Notes under the pieces: generated by a model
The model's input: only the letters and a program-made list of their open reading frames with translations
What the model was told of the DNA's origin: nothing
The model's database searches: none
Assembly (NCBI GenBank): GCA_041984885.1
Contig: JBHIXH010000005.1
Location: 1-64,000 of the forward strand
Origin: UBA4486 sp041984885
GTDB lineage: Bacteria; Pseudomonadota; Gammaproteobacteria; Eutrophobiales; Eutrophobiaceae
Direction: 5' to 3'
Length of the DNA: 64,000 nt
Position numbers and translations under genes: made by a program
Shown: piece after piece, positions 16,796-25,510 of the stretch
Numbering within the stretch: position 1 is the first letter of the stretch
How the letters are laid out: each line of letters begins with the position of its first letter

Positions 16796-17509
16796 TCAGT
16801 TCGTCGATTCCAGCCACTGATTATTCAAATAACACTGGTACGGTTTGTATTCGGTCTTGTAACTCATCTTGTTGCAACTGCCTATCCAGTAGCCAAGATA
16901 CAGCCAGCGATATTGATATTCCCTTGCCAGACCGATCTCGTACAGGATGGCATAACGTCCGGGGCTGCGCGCAGCCTCATCCGGATCGAACCAGGTATAA
17001 ACGGCAGACAAGGCATCATCCATTAGATCGATAACGGCTACGGCGATCAATTTGTCACCACATCGAAATTCAAGAAACCGACTGTCGGCCCAATCCGCTG
17101 TGAGAAATTCCAGGTAGCTGGATTCGGTCGGGTTATCCATACCGCCGCCGGCATGGCGACTGGCAATGTATTTTTTATACAACTGAAAGTGCTCAACATG
17201 AAATGCGGTTGTCCGCACATGGCAATGCAGATCCTTATTGAGTTTCAGATTGCGTCTTTGATTGCGACTTGCCCGGAATCGATTGACATCAAGACGAATC
17301 GGCACACAGGCATTACATCGTTGACAATACGGTTGATAGACATGCTCGCCACTGCGACGAAAGCCGATGCTGGCGAGAGCAGAATACAGTTGCTTGTTTT
17401 TCGGGTAGTTCGGGTCAGCAAATAACGTTGTTGCTTTTTGTTCCGGAAGATAACTGCAAGCGTGTTCCGGTGTCGCATAGAAACCAAGTTGTTCCGGTTG
17501 CTTACTCAT
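16796..17509 (-). CDS. bpt: Aspartate/glutamate leucyltransferase
   Basis: Bpt attaches Leu from Leu-tRNA to proteins with N-terminal Asp or Glu, marking them for ClpS-ClpAP. The 237 residues carry the N-terminal CxxC region (YQPYCQRCNACVPIRLDV), the YxLYxxYIxxRHAGGGM-like motif (QLYKKYIASRHAGGGMD), and LYLGYWIGSCNKMSYK in the GNAT-like C-terminal half. It overlaps aat by 8 bases, so the two N-end rule enzymes are translationally coupled. Confidence 0.96.
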   Translation of the reverse strand: MSKQPEQLGFYATPEHACSYLPEQKATTLFADPNYPKNKQLYSALASIGFRRSGEHVYQPYCQRCNACVPIRLDVNRFRASRNQRRNLKLNKDLHCHVRTTAFHVEHFQLYKKYIASRHAGGGMDNPTESSYLEFLTADWADSRFLEFRCGDKLIAVAVIDLMDDALSAVYTWFDPDEAARSPGRYAILYEIGLAREYQYRWLYLGYWIGSCNKMSYKTEYKPYQCYLNNQWLESTN

Positions 17510-18236
17510 AGTTCAACTCGGTCGATGGCCAGTTTGCCGGTATGGGCAGATCGCAATAATGCTCCAACAGGTTGGAAAACAGTGGCCGGGCAATCGGCTT
17601 GGCGCCGAGACTGCGCAAATGGCCGGAATAGATCTGGCAATCAATCAAACGAAATTCCAGTTGCGCAAGATAATGACACAGGTAAACCAGGGCGACCTTG
17701 GAGGCATCGCTGCGGCGGCTGAACATGGATTCACCAAAAAAGACACGGCCAATCGCTATGCCGTACAGACCCCCGACAAGTTCATCGTCGGCATAACACT
17801 CAACGGAATGTGCATGACCGGCGTGATGCAACTGAACGAAAGCCGCGCGAAGCTCGTCAGTAATCCAGGTATCGGCAGATTGATCGCGTGGTGCAGCGCA
17901 GGCGTGTATGACACTGTCAAAGTTCGAGTTTAACATGACCCGGAACGGGCGTTTGCGCAGTGTCTTGCGTAAACTACGACTGATCCTCAACTCGTTTAAC
18001 TCGAGAATACAACGTGGATCCGGTGTCCACCACATGATCGGCTGACCTGCGTTATACCAGGGGAAAATCCCCTGTTTATATGCATGGAGTATGCGTGCGG
18101 GTGTCAAATCACCTCCGATCGCCAATAAACCATCCGGGTCCCGTAATGCCGACTCGGGCGGCGGGAAATCACTGGCGATAATATTGTCCGCCACCCAGTA
18201 CAACTGGTTCTGACTGTTTGTCTGAAAAGTCGTCAT
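17502..18236 (-). CDS. aat: Leucyl/phenylalanyl-tRNA-protein transferase
   Basis: Aat adds Leu or Phe to proteins with N-terminal Lys or Arg. The 244 residues have FPPPESALRDPDGLLAIGGDLTP, GIFPWYNAGQPIMWWTPDPR and the GGLYGIAIGRVFFGESMFSR catalytic region, all diagnostic. The start ATG overlaps the stop of the upstream COG3146 gene by 4 bases, and the stop overlaps bpt by 8. Confidence 0.97.
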   Translation of the reverse strand: MTTFQTNSQNQLYWVADNIIASDFPPPESALRDPDGLLAIGGDLTPARILHAYKQGIFPWYNAGQPIMWWTPDPRCILELNELRISRSLRKTLRKRPFRVMLNSNFDSVIHACAAPRDQSADTWITDELRAAFVQLHHAGHAHSVECYADDELVGGLYGIAIGRVFFGESMFSRRSDASKVALVYLCHYLAQLEFRLIDCQIYSGHLRSLGAKPIARPLFSNLLEHYCDLPIPANWPSTELNYE

Positions 18237-19399
18237 AGTGAAAATTTTCGTGCCGTCTGACTATTATAGGCGTTATGTTGACGTAACACCGATAACTGGT
18301 GATCTACCTGCTGTGACTCCTGCCGAAAATATTTGTTTATCGCATCGTGAAATTCAGGGCGGTGGAAATAATGCATTGAGGTGGCGCGTACCGGTACAAA
18401 CCCCCGCAATAATTTGTGTTCGCCCTGTACGCCGGCATCCAGTGTCGTCAGTCCGTGCTGTATGCAGTAGTCAATTGTCTGGTAGTAACACATTTCAAAA
18501 TGCAGATTGTTTAACCAGCGATCACAACCCCAGTGACGGCCATATAATGTCTTGTCAGATTTCAGCGTGAACGAGCCGGCGACCTCGGTGCCATCCACCG
18601 AGGCCAGGAATAACACGATGGCAGACGGCATGGCCTCGGTCAGGCGCAGAAAAAATTTACGGGTAAAACGCGGCTCGCCCCATTTACGCGCAAATGTCGA
18701 ACAATAGAAGCGGTAAAACGTATCCCAGTGGTGTTCCTGAATCTCGTCTCCATGCAACACGTCAATACGAATATTCTGGTCAACGATACTTCGGCGCTCA
18801 CGTTTTATCTGTTTTCTGCGCTTCGATGACAGTGTCGCAAGAAACGCATCAAAGTCCGCAAATTGATCGTTATGCCAGTGATACTGCCAGGTATGACGTG
18901 GTATGAATTGTTGCTGGTTGAGTGGCCGGATGGTCGAATTGTCGACAAACAGAAAATTGATACTGGAGAGTTGCTGCTCAGTACTGCATTTACATACATA
19001 GTCGACCAGCGAACCCGCGACACCGGCCGTATCATTCACTTCGTCAGCAAACAGGATCCGGCTGCCGATAACGGGCGTAAACGGGATAGCTGAAACGTAC
19101 TTGGGATAATAGGGTATTGCTGCCTGGTGGTAGGCGTCCGCGATCATCCAGTCGAAGACAAATTCTCCGTGCGAATTCAGTTTCGAATAGAGCGGGATGG
19201 CAGCCACGAGTTTTTGCTCGTTATAGGCGACCACATGTGCCGGCAGCCAGCCGTGATAGTCAAGGTCAACGCAGTGTTCCAGTTCGGCCAGAAAACGCCA
19301 GTCCAAAAACGGGTTGCCATGCGTCTGCAGTCGTTGCCAGTCGGCCTCGTTTATATCAGCGATGGTTTCTACCTGACGGAACGTCAGTGTGTCAGTCAC
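18233..19399 (-). CDS. COG3146-type GNAT/FemAB-like acyltransferase
   Basis: This 388-residue protein belongs to the COG3146 (DUF482) group, annotated as peptidoglycan biosynthesis/recognition or GNAT-like. Visible group motifs are NPFLDWRFLAELE near the start, PYYPKYVSAIPFTPVIGSR, KRRKQIKRERR, and GRHWGCDRWLNNLHFEMCYYQTIDYC followed by QGEHKLLRGFVP. It has two GNAT-like halves as in FemAB proteins. The start is GTG at 19399, with no clear ribosome binding site. The coupling with aat suggests it might also use aminoacyl-tRNA, but that is inference. Confidence 0.75.
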   Translation of the reverse strand: MTDTLTFRQVETIADINEADWQRLQTHGNPFLDWRFLAELEHCVDLDYHGWLPAHVVAYNEQKLVAAIPLYSKLNSHGEFVFDWMIADAYHQAAIPYYPKYVSAIPFTPVIGSRILFADEVNDTAGVAGSLVDYVCKCSTEQQLSSINFLFVDNSTIRPLNQQQFIPRHTWQYHWHNDQFADFDAFLATLSSKRRKQIKRERRSIVDQNIRIDVLHGDEIQEHHWDTFYRFYCSTFARKWGEPRFTRKFFLRLTEAMPSAIVLFLASVDGTEVAGSFTLKSDKTLYGRHWGCDRWLNNLHFEMCYYQTIDYCIQHGLTTLDAGVQGEHKLLRGFVPVRATSMHYFHRPEFHDAINKYFRQESQQVDHQLSVLRQHNAYNSQTARKFSL

Positions 19400-19429
19400 A
19401 ACGATGGGTACGGTTTATGAGCTGGTTCT

Positions 19430-19930
19430 TCAGGGTACGACCACGTTAAGATCACCAAGCGCCGCCGTCAATGCGCGGCTGGATCCGAGCAGGGAAAAAC
19501 TGGTTTTGGCATAGCCGCCGGATTCAAGCATGAAGCGGTATTCTATCTGGTTGCCATTTTTAACCGAGTTGAATGCACTCGATTCAACGGTTTCATTGAT
19601 CACGTAGCCGAGTACGAATTCGGCCCATTTGCGTTCAGCCAGACAACGCGCTTCATTGATCGAGGTATTACTGATCAATCGATCATCAATCTGGTACGTG
19701 GGACAGACGGCTGGCGAAAAACGATGGTCGACCTTGTTAGTGCTGAAACGGGAACGGATCGCGCCATTGCTGTCCAGGTAGACCTCGAGGCTGTAACCTT
19801 CCTCGTTTTCGGTGTAAGCCACGCGGGTTTCGGTATTCGAGTCGATGTCCGTATGCACGACGACGGACCACTCGGCACGTGACGAAGTCGATGCCAAAAT
19901 CAGGATAATAATCAGTAGTGTTCTACTCAT
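19430..19930 (-). CDS. Exported protein of unknown function
   Basis: A 166-residue protein with an N-terminal signal peptide (MSRTLLIIILILASTSSRA, probable cleavage before EWSVV). The mature part is predicted beta-rich, with two Cys (PAVCP and EARCLA) that could form a disulfide in the periplasm, and ends with a Leu/Ala-rich strand (ALTAALGDLNVVVP). I do not recognise a family. It is 30 bases upstream of the acyltransferase on the same strand and may be co-transcribed with it. Confidence 0.6.
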   Translation of the reverse strand: MSRTLLIIILILASTSSRAEWSVVVHTDIDSNTETRVAYTENEEGYSLEVYLDSNGAIRSRFSTNKVDHRFSPAVCPTYQIDDRLISNTSINEARCLAERKWAEFVLGYVINETVESSAFNSVKNGNQIEYRFMLESGGYAKTSFSLLGSSRALTAALGDLNVVVP

Positions 19931-20012
19931 TCCTGCAAGAGTACTCTAGCTTTGACTGGCAAATATAGCATAATCAAGCAATCGCTGAAGAATTGACCCA
20001 AGGTAAACACGA

Positions 20013-21011
20013 ATGGACCGACGACGTTTTCTGTCTCTGACTACTTCTGCGGCAGCGGCCACGCTGTTGTTACCGAAAGCTTTCGCTGCAACGGGGGCAG
20101 GGCGTCGCACGGGGTTACTTTATGATAAACGATTTCTAAATCATTGGTTACAACCGGGGCATCCTGAGTCACCTCAACGATTGCAGGCCGTGGTGGCCGC
20201 GCTGTCTCAGGCCGGATTGTTCGACTCGACGACCGCGGTCAAGCCGCAGATCGATGCGGACCGCTGGATTCACACTATCCATACGGCAGAACATATCGCT
20301 TCACTTAAACAGCGACACTCGCAGGGACAAAAGATCACGCAACTGGTGGTCTCTGGCGTACTCGAAGCCGTCGATCAGGTCTGTCGCGGTGAACTGGCTA
20401 ATGCCTTTTGTGCGACCCGTCCGCCCGGTCATCATGCCGAGAATACGGGCCGGGTCGAGGGCTTCTGTTTTTATAATCACGTGGCCATCGCGGCCCGCTA
20501 TGCGCAGGAAGTGTTTGGCTACGAACGCGTGTTGATTGTCGACTGGGATTACCACCATGGTAACGGGACCGAATCGGCGTTTTATTCTGACCCCTCGGTA
20601 CTGTTTTTTTCCACACACGATGTGAATGCGTACCCCGGCACCGGTCACCCGGCGCGGCAGGGCACAGGTGCGGGCAAGGGCTATAACATCAACATCCATT
20701 TGCCCTGTGGTACAACGGATAAAATGATCGTCGATACGTATCAGCAACGTCTTGTGCCGGTCGTGCAAGCGTACAAGCCGGATCTGATTTTACTGTCGTG
20801 TGGTTTTGACAGTCGTCAGGACGACTTGCTCGGCTGTTATGATGTGACCGATGCCGGCTTTGTGACGTTGACCCGAATGATGTTGGAACTGGCCGATATC
20901 TATTGCCAGGGAAGACTCGTTTCAATCCTGGAAGGCGGCTACACGCCGGACGGACTGGCCAGCGCATGCGTGGCACATGTGCAGTCGCTGCTTGCTGGTA
21001 ACCCCGTCTAG
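20013..21011 (+). CDS. Tat-exported histone-deacetylase-like hydrolase
   Basis: Proteins of the arginase-deacetylase fold remove acetyl groups from polyamines, proteins or small molecules using one zinc ion. The 332 residues have RPPGHHAEN (140-141 HisHis), VDWDYHHGNGTE (metal ligands near Asp179 and His181), STHDVNAYPGTG and LLSCGFDSRQDD, so the catalytic set is complete. Unlike the usual cytoplasmic enzymes it begins MDRRRFLSLTTSAAAATLLL, a twin-arginine signal, so it is predicted to fold with its zinc inside and be exported to the periplasm. Substrate unknown. AAGGTAA lies before the ATG. Confidence 0.9.
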   Translation: MDRRRFLSLTTSAAAATLLLPKAFAATGAGRRTGLLYDKRFLNHWLQPGHPESPQRLQAVVAALSQAGLFDSTTAVKPQIDADRWIHTIHTAEHIASLKQRHSQGQKITQLVVSGVLEAVDQVCRGELANAFCATRPPGHHAENTGRVEGFCFYNHVAIAARYAQEVFGYERVLIVDWDYHHGNGTESAFYSDPSVLFFSTHDVNAYPGTGHPARQGTGAGKGYNINIHLPCGTTDKMIVDTYQQRLVPVVQAYKPDLILLSCGFDSRQDDLLGCYDVTDAGFVTLTRMMLELADIYCQGRLVSILEGGYTPDGLASACVAHVQSLLAGNPV

Positions 21012-21023
21012 TCGTATTCCTGT

Positions 21024-21461
21024 CTACGCTGTTTTCGAATGATTCAGGACACGCTGCATGTATTCTCTACGCTTGATGGCATAATTGGTGGCGCGAACAA
21101 TATGCCACTGTTCAACCTCTCCTTTCACCAGAAAATCCTGGGCGCCACTCTCCAGGCAGTGTAATGCAAATTCCGGGTCATTCACCCCGCTGTAAATCAC
21201 GATCGGAAGTTCCGGTGCTACTTCCTGGATCCTGAGTAAATTGCTTAACCTGGCGTGATGGCTGTCGGGCAGGAAAATATCAAGAATGATGATGTCGATT
21301 TCTTCATTTTTGATAATCGTTACTGCATTGTTTAATGTGCTGGATGAACTGATCTGATACTGGAAGTGCGAATTGTTGCGGAAGGCATCCTTGATTAAAA
21401 ACGTGTCTGCAGAATTGTCTTCTATAATGAGAAGCTTCAGTTTTTTCCCGTCTGGCATCAT
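21024..21461 (-). CDS. Stand-alone response regulator receiver (Rcp1-like)
   Basis: A 145-residue single REC domain with acidic pocket Glu-Asp (LLIIEDNSADTFLI), phospho-acceptor Asp in IIILDIFLPD, the conserved Ser in IVIYSG, and Lys in FLVKGE. The Rcp1-like opening (EDNSADTFLIKDAF) is typical of receivers that pair with phytochrome-type or similar kinases. It has no output domain. An AGGGGGT sequence precedes the start. Its kinase is not adjacent; the kinases at 38.3 kb and 54.6 kb are candidates only by family. Confidence 0.9.
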   Translation of the reverse strand: MMPDGKKLKLLIIEDNSADTFLIKDAFRNNSHFQYQISSSSTLNNAVTIIKNEEIDIIILDIFLPDSHHARLSNLLRIQEVAPELPIVIYSGVNDPEFALHCLESGAQDFLVKGEVEQWHIVRATNYAIKRREYMQRVLNHSKTA

Positions 21462-21622
21462 ATATACCCCCTGTTTGGCGTTTTTCGTCCCTGATTTTTA
21501 TGCATACCTGCGTATGCATCAGAAAAGTGACGATCTTAACAACCAGATCAAGTTGATATACTGCCCGAAAACCTTACCACCCGGACGCGGATATTTCCCG
21601 TAGTTTTTCGTGGGTTTTGATG

Positions 21623-21646
21623 AATTCGATTAGATTCAATCGAATT
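21623..21646. other. Perfect 9-bp inverted repeat between the response regulator and DUF1820
   Basis: AATTCGATT and AATCGAATT flank a 6-base spacer. There is no T-run on either strand. It could be an operator for the response regulator promoter or a weak terminator of the DUF1820 gene. Confidence 0.4.
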
Positions 21647-21660
21647 TGCAGGGATGAGGG

Positions 21661-21999
21661 CTAGCTTTTTGCGTTATCGTTTTTGGAATACACCGGGAAT
21701 GGCATGACGTTCCCGTCACTGCCGGCCTCTGTGATTTTGGCCGTGCCTTTTTTCTGCACCTGATCAATGCGAATGATCGAATGCATTGGTATGTACGTGC
21801 GTTCAACCCCGCTGAATTCGGTCTTCAGATTTTCCTCGGTTGGATCAACCACGACTGACGTGTTTTCACCAAAGATCAGTTTTTCCACCTCAACGAAGCC
21901 AAACAGACCGTCGTGCGAGACGTAAGCGGCATAGATCTCGAAGATCTTGCCCTGATTGTGAAAAATGATCTTGTAAATCGGTTCTTTTGTCTCAGTCAT
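21661..21999 (-). CDS. DUF1820 family protein
   Basis: A 112-residue soluble protein with the DUF1820 pattern YKIIFHNQGKIFEIYA, GLFGFVEVEKLIFGE, VVDPTEENLKTEFSGVERT and IPMHSIIRIDQVQKKG. The family is common in gammaproteobacteria and has no known function. The start at 21999 (MTETKEP) is chosen over an in-frame start six codons earlier because the family begins near here. Confidence 0.85.
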   Translation of the reverse strand: MTETKEPIYKIIFHNQGKIFEIYAAYVSHDGLFGFVEVEKLIFGENTSVVVDPTEENLKTEFSGVERTYIPMHSIIRIDQVQKKGTAKITEAGSDGNVMPFPVYSKNDNAKS

Positions 22000-22030
22000 T
22001 CTGTTATTTCCGCACACTCAGTGGATAAAG

Positions 22031-22046
22031 GCGGCGCATAGTAGCA
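22031..22046 (-). promoter_or_regulatory. Extended -10 promoter for the DUF1820 gene
   Basis: On the minus strand the sequence TGCTACTAT (22046-22038) is an extended -10 element followed by a GC-rich discriminator, 32-40 bases upstream of the DUF1820 start. No good -35 is seen. Confidence 0.4.
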
Positions 22047-22060
22047 TATTCCGCCTGGAT

Positions 22061-23551
22061 TCAGGCAGTGTAATGCAGCGGCCCAGCCGGCCCCAGCGGC
22101 AGGTCTAGGGCAATCCATGTCAGCAGCAGCGCGATCCAGACGATGCCGAAGCCAATTGTATACGGCAGCATGGTCGCTATGACCGTGCCCAGACCGGAAT
22201 TCTTCAGATATTTCTGTACCAGCATGACAATAATAATCATGTACGGGTTTAACGGCGTGATCACATTCGTGACCGAATCACCGACACGATAGGCCACCTG
22301 CGTCAGTTCCGGGCTGATCCCGACCTGCATCAGCATCGGGACAAACACGGGTGCCAGCAGGGCGTATTTCGCCGAGGCGGAACCGATCAACAAATTCGCC
22401 AGCATTGCGAGTAGTACAAATGCGACCACAAACAGACTGAGCGGAACCGGCAAACTGGCCAGCCATTGGCCGCCACTGATCGCGAGCATTTCACCGAGAC
22501 CGGAAAACTTGAACGCCTCGATAAACTGCGCGGCAAAAAAGGCGAGAACGATATACGGTCCAAGGCCAGCCAGCGTTTCGCCAAGCATGCGGGCGATGTC
22601 CCTGTCATTTTTAATGCTACCTGTCGTGACCCCGTAGACCACGGCCGGGATAAAGAAGAAGAGAAACAGCAACGGCACCGTGACCTCGATCCAGCGCGGG
22701 AAAAACCGTCCATCGCCATACAGGGGACCGGCCGAATGGAACGTCGCCAGCAAAACCAGCAGCAGGAGCAGGAAAACACTAATAAATGCAAGAATAAATC
22801 CTTTTTTTTCAATATTTTGTAATTTATTATTAATGTTAATAGTAGATATGTTCTCGATGCCACTTTGGCCCAGTCTCGGTTCCACAAAGCGGGCGGTGAT
22901 ATACCAGCCGGTGAAACTGAGCAGGAAGGTCGAGACAATCATGAACCAGAGATTCGCCGTCGTTGCGACCTGGTAGTCTGGATCCAGTATTTCCGCCGCG
23001 GCCTGTGTCAACCCGGCCAGCATCGGGTCAAGCGCCGTGATCGTAAGATTGGCACTGAAACCGGCCGAGATTCCGGCAAAGGCGACCGCGATACCGGTGA
23101 TCGGCGAACGCCCGGATGCGGCATACAAGGCTGCAGCAATCGGTGGGAGTACCACATAACCGGCATCCAGCGTGATCGATGACAGGATACCAAGTAACAG
23201 CGTCAGCGGCGTCAACAACATCGCCGGTACGCGTTGCATCGCGGCGCTTAACAATGTCGGTAATAAACCGGAGCGTTCGGCCAGGCCGATGCCCAGCATG
23301 CCAACGAGGACGATGCCGAGAGGAGGAAAACGAATGAAATTTTCAACCAGGTGACTGATCAGCCACCAACTGCCATCGGACCGAAGCAGGGAATTCGCAG
23401 TTATTTCTCCATTGAGCGGTCTGACGACGGACCAGTTGAACTGCACTGCTATCTCGGATGCAACGATGACGACCAGCAAGCCGATGACAAACAAGGTCGC
23501 CGGATCCGGTAGCCGGTTGCCGATGCGTTCAATTCGGGCCAGCCAGTCCAT
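22061..23551 (-). CDS. AbgT family transporter
   Basis: AbgT-family proteins import p-aminobenzoyl-glutamate or export sulfonamide-like antimetabolites by proton exchange. The 496 residues have about ten membrane helices, with family motifs GILSSITLDAGYVVLPPIAAALY, SAGFSANLTITALDPMLAGLTQ and the C-terminal RVGDSVTNVITPLNPYM. The start chosen is ATG at 23551 (MDWLARIERIGNRLPDP); a TTG four codons earlier is possible. The gene overlaps the end of the upstream alpha/beta hydrolase by about 23 bases, suggesting an operon. Confidence 0.92.
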   Translation of the reverse strand: MDWLARIERIGNRLPDPATLFVIGLLVVIVASEIAVQFNWSVVRPLNGEITANSLLRSDGSWWLISHLVENFIRFPPLGIVLVGMLGIGLAERSGLLPTLLSAAMQRVPAMLLTPLTLLLGILSSITLDAGYVVLPPIAAALYAASGRSPITGIAVAFAGISAGFSANLTITALDPMLAGLTQAAAEILDPDYQVATTANLWFMIVSTFLLSFTGWYITARFVEPRLGQSGIENISTININNKLQNIEKKGFILAFISVFLLLLLVLLATFHSAGPLYGDGRFFPRWIEVTVPLLFLFFFIPAVVYGVTTGSIKNDRDIARMLGETLAGLGPYIVLAFFAAQFIEAFKFSGLGEMLAISGGQWLASLPVPLSLFVVAFVLLAMLANLLIGSASAKYALLAPVFVPMLMQVGISPELTQVAYRVGDSVTNVITPLNPYMIIIVMLVQKYLKNSGLGTVIATMLPYTIGFGIVWIALLLTWIALDLPLGPAGPLHYTA

Positions 23552-24404
23552 TCGCTTTCTCAACGTGTGTTGAAATAAATTGCTTCAGTGTATTGATATA
23601 ACCTGTCCCGCTGACTAAAAAACCGTCATTGTGTCCGCCACGCATGCGAAAAAACTGCTTCGGTTCGTTCGCTGACTGATACAACTGTTCGCCAAAGTGA
23701 AACGGAATAATTTCATCGTCGGGGCTGTGTAAAACCAGGATGGGGCAGCGAATGGTTTGAATACGACCTAGCGTGTCATACGGGTAGCGCGTTAACAGGT
23801 TTGCCGGTAACAGTGGATACAGCATTTTGCCCATATCGGTAACAGACGTGAATGCGGATTCAAGGATCAGTGCCCTGGGTGCATGCTGTGCGGCCAGCCA
23901 GGCTGCAACCGCGGCACCCAGCGATCGGCCGAAAATCAGGATCATCTCTGGCGCGATCTGTTTTTGTTCGGTCAGAAAACGCCAGGCGCTGAGCGCATCA
24001 TCGTAGGTGGCCGTCTCCGACGGTTTACCTTCGCTCCGGCCATAGCCCTGATAGTCGATGATGAATACCGACAGCCGCAATTGATGGAAGATGTTTATGC
24101 TATCCAGTCGATGTGAAATATTGCCGCCGTTACCATGAAAGAATAGTAACGTTGCCGTTGCTTCGGGATGAGGAATGAACCAGCCATGGATGGTGTTCCC
24201 CTGGCTACTTTCCAACTGCACATCTTCGTAGGGCAACTGTATATCGGTTGGCGAACTGACCAGCGTTGCAGAGGGGAAATAAACAAACTTGTGTTGCAGG
24301 AAATACAGGTAGGCACACAGCAAAATGTACACCAGAGCCACGATGGTCAGCGTCGAGGTCAGCATGCGCTTTAATATTGCCAATGGTTGCAAGGAATCAT
24401 TCAA
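23529..24404 (-). CDS. Membrane-anchored alpha/beta hydrolase (BEM46/YfhR-like)
   Basis: This 291-residue hydrolase has one N-terminal membrane helix (about residues 14-34) and the alpha/beta-hydrolase core: oxyanion strand FFHGNGGN, nucleophile elbow GRSLGA, catalytic Asp in HSPDDEIIP, and His in GGHNDGF. The family is found in eukaryotes and bacteria; substrates are not established, with short-chain ester or phospholipid substrates plausible. The 3' end overlaps the transporter gene, so the two are probably co-expressed. Confidence 0.88.
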   Translation of the reverse strand: MNDSLQPLAILKRMLTSTLTIVALVYILLCAYLYFLQHKFVYFPSATLVSSPTDIQLPYEDVQLESSQGNTIHGWFIPHPEATATLLFFHGNGGNISHRLDSINIFHQLRLSVFIIDYQGYGRSEGKPSETATYDDALSAWRFLTEQKQIAPEMILIFGRSLGAAVAAWLAAQHAPRALILESAFTSVTDMGKMLYPLLPANLLTRYPYDTLGRIQTIRCPILVLHSPDDEIIPFHFGEQLYQSANEPKQFFRMRGGHNDGFLVSGTGYINTLKQFISTHVEKANGLAGPN

Positions 24405-24478
24405 ATCGTTTTCGTATCCGTATTTCCAGCGCCGGAAATAACAAAATCGTCGCTGAATCGTCGAGTTTTTTTACAATC

Positions 24479-24499
24479 TCATTAGTTTCAATCTAATGA
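24479..24499. promoter_or_regulatory. Inverted repeat upstream of the sigma-54 promoter (possible activator site)
   Basis: TCATTAG and CTAATGA flank a 7-base spacer. It lies about 125-140 bases upstream of the sigma-54 core promoter, the usual distance for an enhancer-binding protein. PrsR, which controls PEP-CTERM genes, is the natural candidate, but this is inference. Confidence 0.4.
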
Positions 24500-24621
24500 A
24501 ATCAAGTTATTGAAAATATGTATAAAATTTCTCTCAACCACCCAAACGAAGGAGTCGGTAAACTTTACAGTCGAGATTTCGATACATTTTAACTTATTGA
24601 ATGCCTTATAAAAAAATATTC

Positions 24622-24637
24622 TGGTACCAAAATTGCC
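24622..24637 (+). promoter_or_regulatory. Sigma-54 promoter of the PEP-CTERM gene
   Basis: TGGTACC-AAAA-TTGCC matches the RpoN consensus TGGCACG-N4-TTGCA with the correct GG-to-GC spacing; mismatches are at weakly conserved positions. It lies 38 bases upstream of the start codon, with AAAGGAG between. Confidence 0.65.
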
Positions 24638-24674
24638 TTGGAGTCCGACGAAATAAAAATAATAAAGGAGATAA

Positions 24675-25463
24675 ATGATGTTTCTATCGAGTCTGTGCAA
24701 ACCGCTTTTAGTCGTGAGCTTCATGTTGCTGGTCCCGCTAGCTCATGCGAAAACATTCCACTACCTGTCTGATCCCTCACTCGCTGGCCGTCTAGCCGGC
24801 CCGGACCTGCTCTGGGACAGCGGCGACGAACTGGGGCCAGGAGAGGAAATTTTTCCAGGTGAAAGTTTTAATCCGGGCGGTCATGGTAGTGGGTTTTTGT
24901 TCAATAATGCAGGTTTATTTGGTTCCATCGGCGGGTCATTTGAAACCAGTGGCAACTCGGTTATCAGCTATGACGTGACCGGGAATATTAACAGCATCGA
25001 TGGCAATGGTGCATTGACGACCGGTGATCCGTTGGTCGAGATGCTGGCTGCCGGATTTAGCAGCACGTTTACCGTTAATAACGATAACACGGCCACCTCA
25101 GACATGGTGTTGAATGTCAGTGATGGCGTGAGTCCGGGTTCGGAGTTTGTTTTGTTCGGCGATTATTCACACTTTAATAATGGCGATGATCATAATGTAA
25201 TATTTGCAGGTTCTGCGTTTGATGACTTGCGCGCACAGATTGATTTCTTTTTGCCCTTATTACCCAGTGACTGGGAAACCCTGTTTCTCGGGATCGAGAC
25301 GTTTGTCTTTTTTGAATTATTCGACGAGCAGGGGACTCAATTGCAAGGCAACCAGGGGGCCGTGTTCTATACCACATCTGCCGATGTGCCGGAGCCGTCT
25401 GCTTTGGCATTAATCGCGTTTGGCTTTGGTTTGATGAGCCTGCGCAAACACAAGAGAAGCTAG
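24675..25463 (+). CDS. PEP-CTERM sorting domain protein
   Basis: This exported protein of 262 residues carries a signal peptide (about 1-26, ending LAHA), a long Gly-, Asn- and Asp-rich beta-sheet body, and a C-terminal sorting signal: VPEPSALALI, a hydrophobic helix, then basic RKHKRS. Exosortase cuts such tails and the proteins are often linked to exopolysaccharide or surface structures. No exosortase is in the window. The gene has a sigma-54 type promoter and its own terminator. The body has no recognised catalytic motif. Confidence 0.9.
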   Translation: MMFLSSLCKPLLVVSFMLLVPLAHAKTFHYLSDPSLAGRLAGPDLLWDSGDELGPGEEIFPGESFNPGGHGSGFLFNNAGLFGSIGGSFETSGNSVISYDVTGNINSIDGNGALTTGDPLVEMLAAGFSSTFTVNNDNTATSDMVLNVSDGVSPGSEFVLFGDYSHFNNGDDHNVIFAGSAFDDLRAQIDFFLPLLPSDWETLFLGIETFVFFELFDEQGTQLQGNQGAVFYTTSADVPEPSALALIAFGFGLMSLRKHKRS

Positions 25464-25484
25464 GATCCCTTGCCACGATGTTTG

Positions 25485-25510
25485 AAACCCCGCTTATTGC
25501 GGGGTTTTTT
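25485..25510. terminator. Bidirectional Rho-independent terminator between the PEP-CTERM gene and trxB
   Basis: A 9-bp stem, AAACCCCGC / GCGGGGTTT, with a TTATT loop runs into six T on the plus strand. It sits between two convergent genes and overlaps the last bases of trxB. Confidence 0.9.

Noticed and set aside
21629..24497. Similar 17-mers ATTAGATTCAATCGAAT (21629) and ATTAGTTTCAATCTAAT (24481) in two inverted repeats, suggesting one shared regulator.
   Set aside because: The repeats have different centres of symmetry, and a 15 of 17 match between two AT-rich places in 64 kb is expected by chance.
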